Under the pieces are notes generated by a model. It saw only the letters and a list, made by a program, of their open reading frames with translations, was not told the DNA's origin and searched no databases. Both the position numbers and the translations under genes were made by a program. From Chloroflexota bacterium (GTDB taxonomy: Bacteria > Chloroflexota > Dehalococcoidia > Lucifugimonadales > Lucifugimonadaceae), in assembly GCA_013911545.1 (NCBI GenBank), contig JACETA010000022.1, positions 1 to 12,229 of the forward strand: 12,229 bases of DNA, read 5' to 3'. Of this stretch, positions 7,971 through 12,229 are shown piece after piece. How positions within the stretch are numbered: position 1 is the first letter of the stretch; each line of letters opens with the position of its first letter.

Positions 7971-9057
7971 ACAAATTAATTACTGTGCCGTCTTGTTTAA
8001 TTTCTTTGACACCAGCATTGCTTTGATATGTTATTGCTTTAAGGGATGTAACTATCGATTCTCCACTTTTTAACTTTACTGCAGAGGTTTCTTCATCAGT
8101 GTTTGGCAAAGGATCTCCATCTGGCAAACTTGTACACAATTCCAACCCTTCATTATAATGACGACCATACCAGGGGTATCCTGAACCACCCCCAAATACT
8201 TGCCAGTTCCAAACATATTTAAAAATTTCCTTTGAAAACTGCATTCCAATCCCTATTTTAGTCTTTGTATTGGTTAGCGAATACCAGCCTTGAGAAAGTT
8301 CATAAAACATAGCTAAATCCTGTAATTTTGAAGTCTTTGGAGGAATTTTTCTCATATCTACTTTGCCGTTCGGGCCCTCAGCAAAAGGCCATTCACCCTC
8401 TTTTTGGGCAAGCAATCTATTGTCCGGCAGCCCGTCTAATGAAACGTCCCTCCAATTAAAAATTTTTGATTTTGGCAAATCTAACCTACAGCTTTCACTT
8501 AAAAAGGGGTCCCCAAACACAATGTGTTCTAACCAAACACAATCAGATTCGCTCATAGACTCATTGGTGAGCTTATAATCAATTTCTAGAAAAGGACTAT
8601 TTTTAGTTAAAGATAGAGTTTTTTCCATAAAAAAAGGAGTTCTGTATGTCCTGACAGAAAACTTTATAGAACATTTTTCAGGGTCATCTTCAATAATTTG
8701 AGAATCCCAAGGCATTGTACTCATTTCAGAATGTTGCCCCATAGGGGCGCCTTGGTAATCTTTCCTTTTATTTCCTGCGGTGGGCGCACAAGTTTGCCAC
8801 CCTCCTTCATAAGTATCACCCCAAGAAATATCTCCAGTAGTTGATAAAAATTTTCTAGTATCTCTTACACCCCAAACTGACCTCCACATATAATCAGTGT
8901 CACTAGGCTTATGGACAAATGAATAAATATCGGCACCTTTGTCCACCAAAACCATTACTCTAATTTTTTCATTTTCAATAATTGCAACTTTATTTCCTCT
9001 GAACTCCCAGTCATCGGAAACCCTGCAACCATAATTTCTTTCCTTTTGATAATGCAT
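7969..9057 (-). CDS. DUF4432 aldose 1-epimerase-like protein
   Basis: Probable member of the galactose-mutarotase-like superfamily (DUF4432, aldose 1-epimerase-like), a beta-sandwich carbohydrate-binding fold. At 362 aa it is full length, with no signal peptide or membrane helix. Supporting features: an early MVLVDKGADIYSF stretch (35-47) followed by YMWRS (56-60), GGWQTC (85-90), GQHSEM (107-112), WLEHIVFGDPF (175-185) and GLELCTS (304-310). H109, H178 and E305 are candidates for the active-site His/His/Glu set of mutarotases, an inference from spacing and motif style. It likely interconverts anomers or epimers of a sugar made or used by the adjacent dehydrogenases. It begins 8 bp after the Ldh-family stop with a strong AGGAGG site. 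The family call is fairly good; the substrate is unknown. Confidence 0.8.
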   Translation of the reverse strand: MHYQKERNYGCRVSDDWEFRGNKVAIIENEKIRVMVLVDKGADIYSFVHKPSDTDYMWRSVWGVRDTRKFLSTTGDISWGDTYEGGWQTCAPTAGNKRKDYQGAPMGQHSEMSTMPWDSQIIEDDPEKCSIKFSVRTYRTPFFMEKTLSLTKNSPFLEIDYKLTNESMSESDCVWLEHIVFGDPFLSESCRLDLPKSKIFNWRDVSLDGLPDNRLLAQKEGEWPFAEGPNGKVDMRKIPPKTSKLQDLAMFYELSQGWYSLTNTKTKIGIGMQFSKEIFKYVWNWQVFGGGSGYPWYGRHYNEGLELCTSLPDGDPLPNTDEETSAVKLKSGESIVTSLKAITYQSNAGVKEIKQDGTVINL

Positions 9058-9061
9058 TAAT

Positions 9062-9067
9062 CCTCCT
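9062..9067 (-). promoter_or_regulatory. Shine-Dalgarno of the DUF4432 gene
   Basis: AGGAGG on the minus strand, 4 nt before the ATG at 9057, overlapping the TAG stop (9066-9068) of the Ldh-family gene. It supports the chosen start and coupled translation of the first two genes of the unit. Confidence 0.75.
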
Positions 9068-10178
9068 AAAAATTAAAATCTACTTTCAACTCGCTAGTTA
9101 TTGACCTAAACCATTCCACTACTTCAGGATGATAAGGAATTCCATTTTCAGACCTTTCTTTTTCTTCATTGCTTTCTGGTAATCCAGCATATAGCACTTC
9201 TTCAAACCCAGGGGCGGGTTTACTATCTTTTATCTTAGTAAGATATTCATCTACATCGCTCATAAATTCATCTAAGTCTCCGAATGCTTCAATGTTATAA
9301 ACAGTAAAATGATGTGCAGTATTTTTCTTTCTTAATGGACCTAATCCGTTATTTGATAACCCTCCGCATAAAATCTCTAAGATTACTGCAAGCCCAAAAC
9401 CTTTATGGGACCCTATTTCTCTTGTTCCTCCTAAAGGTAGTATTCCGGGTTTATCATTTGGATTTTCATATGAAGGAATTTGTGCATCTTCCATAATCGG
9501 TGTGCCATCTTTATCTGATATCCATCCCGGCATAACATCCACACCTAGTCTTTTTGCAAGTTCTATTTTATTCCCCGCAACTGAACTCATAGATGCATCA
9601 AATATAAAAGAGGGGTTAATTTTTGTTGGAACGCCAAAAGCTAATGGATTCAAACCAACTAATTTTTCACTGCTAAATGTGGGCACAACCCCAACACCTC
9701 CCCCTGTTGTTGCTAATCCAATCATATTTTCTTCAACAGCCATGTTTGCATAATAAGCTGCTGCGCCAAAATGACCTGAATTAAATAGAGTTACAGAGCC
9801 AACTCCAAATTTTTTCGCTTTATTTATAGCTTCCCTCATAGCGTGTGGAGCAATTGCACATCCCAGCCCTCCGTCACCATCAATAGTTGATATTGCACCA
9901 AAATCTCTAACTATCTTCCACTTAGGATCAATTTTAAGGCCATTTTTTGAATTATTTTTCTTCGATTCCATGAAGGATTTAACATACATTCTTAGCATAT
10001 TACTAACTCCATGACTGTCGATCCCTCTTTTGTCAGCGTATGTTAAAACATCACTTATATTACTCGAGTGCTCTGAAGATAGTCCTAATTTTATAAATAA
10101 ATCATAAACAACTTTTTTTATTTCATCTGGCTTAATAAAAATCGCCTTGTCAGTAGGAACATGAAATCTTTCAAGCAT
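9066..10178 (-). CDS. Ldh-family (malate/L-lactate-type) NAD(P)-dependent 2-hydroxyacid dehydrogenase
   Basis: Member of the LDH2/MDH2 oxidoreductase family (Ldh_2), unrelated to classical lactate dehydrogenases; known members act on malate, lactate, ureidoglycolate, sulfolactate, 2,3-diketogulonate or cyclic imino acids. I place the start at the ATG at 10178 (370 aa): the AAGGAGGT site then has ideal spacing, whereas the GTG just before it (10181) would be only 3 nt from the AGGAGG core. Seen (numbers from that ATG): DKRGIDSHG (49-57) with likely catalytic H56, NSGHFGA (133-139) with H136, DASMSSVAGNK (194-204), and a GSHKGFGLA segment (256-264). The C-terminal tail (about 320-370) is acidic. 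It is first in the minus-strand unit, so its promoter should lie in the divergent spacer. The context suggests a sugar-derived 2-hydroxy or 2-keto acid; the substrate is unknown. Confidence 0.9.
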   Translation of the reverse strand: MLERFHVPTDKAIFIKPDEIKKVVYDLFIKLGLSSEHSSNISDVLTYADKRGIDSHGVSNMLRMYVKSFMESKKNNSKNGLKIDPKWKIVRDFGAISTIDGDGGLGCAIAPHAMREAINKAKKFGVGSVTLFNSGHFGAAAYYANMAVEENMIGLATTGGGVGVVPTFSSEKLVGLNPLAFGVPTKINPSFIFDASMSSVAGNKIELAKRLGVDVMPGWISDKDGTPIMEDAQIPSYENPNDKPGILPLGGTREIGSHKGFGLAVILEILCGGLSNNGLGPLRKKNTAHHFTVYNIEAFGDLDEFMSDVDEYLTKIKDSKPAPGFEEVLYAGLPESNEEKERSENGIPYHPEVVEWFRSITSELKVDFNF

Positions 10179-10183
10179 CACTT

Positions 10184-10191
10184 ACCTCCTT
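10184..10191 (-). promoter_or_regulatory. Extended Shine-Dalgarno that decides the Ldh-family start
   Basis: AAGGAGGT on the minus strand, an eight-base match to the 16S rRNA tail. The AGGAGG core (10185-10190) is 6 nt from ATG 10178 and only 3 nt from GTG 10181, which favours the ATG. It is the strongest ribosome-binding site in the window and heads the eight-gene unit. Confidence 0.75.
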
Positions 10192-10212
10192 TTTTAACTA
10201 TTATTATTTAAT

Positions 10213-10242
10213 AATATAATTTACTTAAACCAAACTTTCCAA
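10213..10242 (-). promoter_or_regulatory. Candidate sigma-70-type promoter for the eight-gene unit
   Basis: Minus strand: TTGGAA (10237-10242) as a -35 matching TTGACA at 4 of 6 bases, an 18-nt spacer, then TATATT (10213-10218) as a -10 matching TATAAT at 5 of 6. Initiation would fall near 10206, giving a leader of roughly 28 nt containing the AAGGAGGT site. AT-rich DNA yields such matches easily, so this is tentative. Confidence 0.35.
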
Positions 10243-10286
10243 TGTGATTTAAGTTTATGAGATAATAATATTAAATTATTTATATT

Positions 10287-11306
10287 ATGAGCAAAGATCA
10301 AGAAAATTTATTTATGGGAGAATGGTCCCCAGAAGAGTGGATGAATTATGAAAAACTCCACCTTGATGAACTGAACTTACCTTCGAGCGAAAACAAAGGG
10401 ATTGATGTTGCAATTAAATATTCAAGAAAAGTTTTAAAAACTCATAGCACAAGTTTTTTTATTGTAACCAGATTCCTTCCAAAATATATGAGAGATGAAG
10501 TTGAGCTTGTTTATGGCTCTGTAAGATTCCCAGATGAAATAGTAGACTCATTCAATATAAGTGATTCAGAAAAAAAATCTTTATTAAAAAATTGGAGAGA
10601 TAAATATAGGACTGCATTAGATACCAAATCTTTTGATGAATCTTTATCAAAAGGTGTCCCTTTACTTCTTGCAGGCTTTACTGAAGTTGTTAAAAAATAC
10701 TCAATACCTACGGATTACTATGAGTCTTTTCTGGATGCAATGGAACTAGATGTTAACCCTAAAGAATTTAAAGATATTGAAGATTTAATAAATAATTATG
10801 TTTTTGGTAGCGCAATTGTTGTTGGTTACTTTTTAGCTTATGTATATGGGAGCAGTAAGAAAAATAATTTTGATGAAACACTTAAATCTTCCAAGGAACT
10901 TGGGATAGCACTTCAATTAACTAACTTTATTAGGGATATCAATGAAGACTTAAAGCGAGGAAGAGTATATATTCCTTCAACAATTCTTAAAAATAACGGA
11001 ATTAATCAAAAAAATTACAGTAATAATGTTAAGCAAAATACCAATGAAATTAATCTAGCCAGAAAAGAATTAGCTTCAATAGCAAATCATTACTACTATG
11101 AGTCCAAAAAAGGCATAGAAAGCTTTTCCCCAGAAAGCCGTATTGCCATAAATGCATGCATAGAGCTTTATGGCAAATTAAATGATCGAATAATTTCTAG
11201 AGGAAATGATATTAAGTATCGAGAAAGCTTATCATGGTCTGAAAAATTAGGAGCTTTACCAATAAGTAAATACTGGAAACTTCCTGTAGCTTATTTAAAA
11301 TCATGA
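10287..11306 (+). CDS. crtB: Phytoene synthase (squalene/phytoene synthase family)
   Basis: Head-to-head prenyl transferase that joins two prenyl diphosphates, most likely two GGPP into phytoene, the first dedicated carotenoid step. At 339 aa it is slightly long because of an acidic N-terminal stretch of about 40 residues before the catalytic fold. Seen: STSFF (54-58) in the entry helix, the first Asp-rich motif DEIVD (83-87), the segment YVFGSAIVVGYF (171-182), and the second Asp-rich motif RDINED (216-221) followed by KRGRVYIP (223-230). The Asp motifs bind Mg-diphosphate. There is no Shine-Dalgarno before the ATG. The next gene, a CrtI-type desaturase, overlaps as ATGA (11303-11306). A C30 product (dehydrosqualene) is possible, since CrtM and CrtN belong to the same families; C40 is my preference. 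Confidence 0.92.
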   Translation: MSKDQENLFMGEWSPEEWMNYEKLHLDELNLPSSENKGIDVAIKYSRKVLKTHSTSFFIVTRFLPKYMRDEVELVYGSVRFPDEIVDSFNISDSEKKSLLKNWRDKYRTALDTKSFDESLSKGVPLLLAGFTEVVKKYSIPTDYYESFLDAMELDVNPKEFKDIEDLINNYVFGSAIVVGYFLAYVYGSSKKNNFDETLKSSKELGIALQLTNFIRDINEDLKRGRVYIPSTILKNNGINQKNYSNNVKQNTNEINLARKELASIANHYYYESKKGIESFSPESRIAINACIELYGKLNDRIISRGNDIKYRESLSWSEKLGALPISKYWKLPVAYLKS

Positions 11307-12229
11307 ATAATCCTAAAAAAAATGTTTGCATAGTAGGTGGCGGAATGGGGTCTTTGTCTGCTGCAATTTACTTGAATAAAAAGGGGTTTGATGTATCAAT
11401 TTATGAAAAGAACAGCACATTAGGTGGTAGAGCAAACATAATAGAAGAAAATGGTTTCAAATTTGACGTCGGCCCATCACTATTAAATTACCCTTGGATT
11501 TTTGAAAATTTATTCAAAGAGGCTGGAGAAGAAATGAGGGAACATATCGACTTAATTGAAATTGATAGCGGTGTTAAATTTTTATGGGACGATAAGGAAA
11601 CATTTACAATTACATCTGATTTCCCAAAATTATCAAATGAAATTGCTAGATTAGAAAAATCCCACATAAACGGGCTTAATTCATTCTTAAAAATAAATTC
11701 TCGTAGATATAATACTGCCTTCGAAAAATTACTAAATAAAAATTTAGACAATCCTGTTAGATGGGGAACTGGACTTGGTGCAAAAGAATTATTTTCTGGG
11801 AGCATGTTTAAGTCAATGTACAAAGATTTAGGGGTGCATTTTAAAAGCAGACACATCAAAGAAGCATTCGGGTCTTATGCAATGTATCTTGGAGGCTCAC
11901 CATTTAAAATACCTGGTTTTTTTTCAATATTGCCTTATGGCGAAATCGCTTATGGGCTTTGGATGCCTAAAGGAGGAATTTATTCCCTTATCGAAAAATT
12001 AGAAGAAATATTAATTAAAATTGGCGTTAAAATATATAAAGATTCTCCAGTCAAAGAAATCGCAATTAAAGACAATAAAGTATATGGAATTATTACAGAG
12101 AGCGGGGATCTTGAAAATTATGCCACTGTTGTTTCAAATGTTGATTTACCAACAACCGAGGACAAGCTTTTAAAAAACAGTTCTTTGAATTCCTTTGAAA
12201 AAAAACAAATGACCCCTTCTGTAATGACT
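11303..12229 (+). CDS. crtI: CrtI-type phytoene desaturase, 3' end cut by the window
   Basis: FAD-dependent carotenoid desaturase that introduces double bases of conjugation into phytoene at the membrane. The frame stays open for 309 codons to the last base, so roughly the N-terminal 60 percent of a normal ~490-510-aa protein is present. Seen: N-terminal dinucleotide-binding segment VGGGMGSLSAA (11-21), E35 at the end of the second strand, GGRA (41-44), FDVGPS (54-59), PKGGIYSL (222-229) and VSNVD (277-281), all in CrtI order. The third glycine of GxGxxG is serine (S17), a departure from the usual FGG. The ATG overlaps the crtB stop (ATGA), with no Shine-Dalgarno, so coupling with crtB is expected. 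CrtN or CrtO/CrtD-like enzymes are close alternatives that the missing C terminus could help distinguish. Confidence 0.88.
   Translation, partial: MNNPKKNVCIVGGGMGSLSAAIYLNKKGFDVSIYEKNSTLGGRANIIEENGFKFDVGPSLLNYPWIFENLFKEAGEEMREHIDLIEIDSGVKFLWDDKETFTITSDFPKLSNEIARLEKSHINGLNSFLKINSRRYNTAFEKLLNKNLDNPVRWGTGLGAKELFSGSMFKSMYKDLGVHFKSRHIKEAFGSYAMYLGGSPFKIPGFFSILPYGEIAYGLWMPKGGIYSLIEKLEEILIKIGVKIYKDSPVKEIAIKDNKVYGIITESGDLENYATVVSNVDLPTTEDKLLKNSSLNSFEKKQMTPSVMT

Larger units (their letters stand above)
2166..10178 (-). other. Probable eight-gene transcription unit (redox module plus his genes)
   Basis: Eight co-directional genes separated by 8, 9 and 3 bp, then overlapping by 8, 4, 1 and 4 bp. No spacer inside the unit could hold a promoter or terminator outside coding DNA. 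The first three genes have 5-8-nt Shine-Dalgarno sequences; the five his genes have none or only a weak AGG and rely on overlapping stop/start codons. An internal promoter within the dehydrogenase gene cannot be excluded by reading alone. Confidence 0.65.
10182..10286. promoter_or_regulatory. Divergent promoter region between the Ldh-family gene and crtB
   Basis: This 105-bp, very AT-rich spacer is the only space between the minus-strand eight-gene unit and the plus-strand crt genes, so both promoters should lie here. It contains a perfect 7-bp inverted repeat with a 1-nt centre (TATTATTTAATAATA, 10202-10216) near the expected minus-strand transcript start, and TAATAT/ATATTA arms (10266-10271 and 10282-10287) just before crtB. 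At this base composition such repeats can arise by chance, so an operator role is only a possibility. No Shine-Dalgarno precedes the crtB ATG. Confidence 0.6.

Noticed and set aside
8363..9753. Plus-strand open frames at 8363-8578, 9314-9496 and 9502-9753
   Set aside because: Antisense to the DUF4432 and Ldh-family genes, whose motifs are intact; composition explains them.
10179..10181. GTG as the start of the Ldh-family gene
   Set aside because: It is only 3 nt from the AGGAGG core, while the ATG right after it is at 6 nt; the difference is one residue.
11488..11859. Minus-strand open frame of 123 codons
   Set aside because: It lies opposite the crtI frame, which stays open for 309 codons with CrtI motifs on both sides of this stretch.

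Overview
This is an AT-rich bacterial window with tightly packed genes and almost no intergenic DNA, which suggests a streamlined, probably free-living aquatic bacterium. Two weak pointers suggest Chloroflexota, perhaps SAR202-like, with marine Actinobacteria as an alternative. One is a membrane-anchored DUF3105 protein; the other is the split HisZ plus short HisG enzyme. Both are family-knowledge inferences, and no marker gene or rRNA is present to settle the taxonomy.

Layout. (1) At 112-2161 on the + strand lie purB (adenylosuccinate lyase) and a DUF3105 protein of unknown function. (2) At 2166-10178 on the - strand lie eight genes with gaps of 3-9 bp or overlaps of 1-8 bp, very probably one transcript. 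In transcription order they are an Ldh-family 2-hydroxyacid dehydrogenase, a DUF4432 aldose-mutarotase-like protein, a zinc-dependent alcohol/polyol dehydrogenase, hisZ, hisG, hisD, hisC and hisB. (3) At 10287 to the window end on the + strand, divergent from that unit, lie crtB (phytoene/squalene synthase family) and a CrtI-type desaturase cut by the window edge.

How the genes fit together. The his block encodes step 1 (HisZ-HisG), step 6 (HisB), step 7 (HisC) and the last two oxidations (HisD) of histidine synthesis. HisI/E, HisA, HisH, HisF and the histidinol-phosphate phosphatase are absent and must lie elsewhere. The three genes in front of it look like a small sugar, polyol or sugar-acid redox module with no transporter or regulator. 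The module genes carry strong Shine-Dalgarno sequences, while the his genes carry almost none and use overlapping stop/start codons; this marks a seam at about 6922. The crt pair implies carotenoid synthesis.

No tRNA, rRNA, CRISPR array, insertion sequence or convincing intrinsic terminator was found. The most notable points are the catabolic/histidine hybrid unit, the uncharacterised three-gene redox module, the His/Cys-rich DUF3105 protein, and substitutions in otherwise conserved motifs of HisB (D to T at 37) and CrtI (third nucleotide-binding Gly to Ser).
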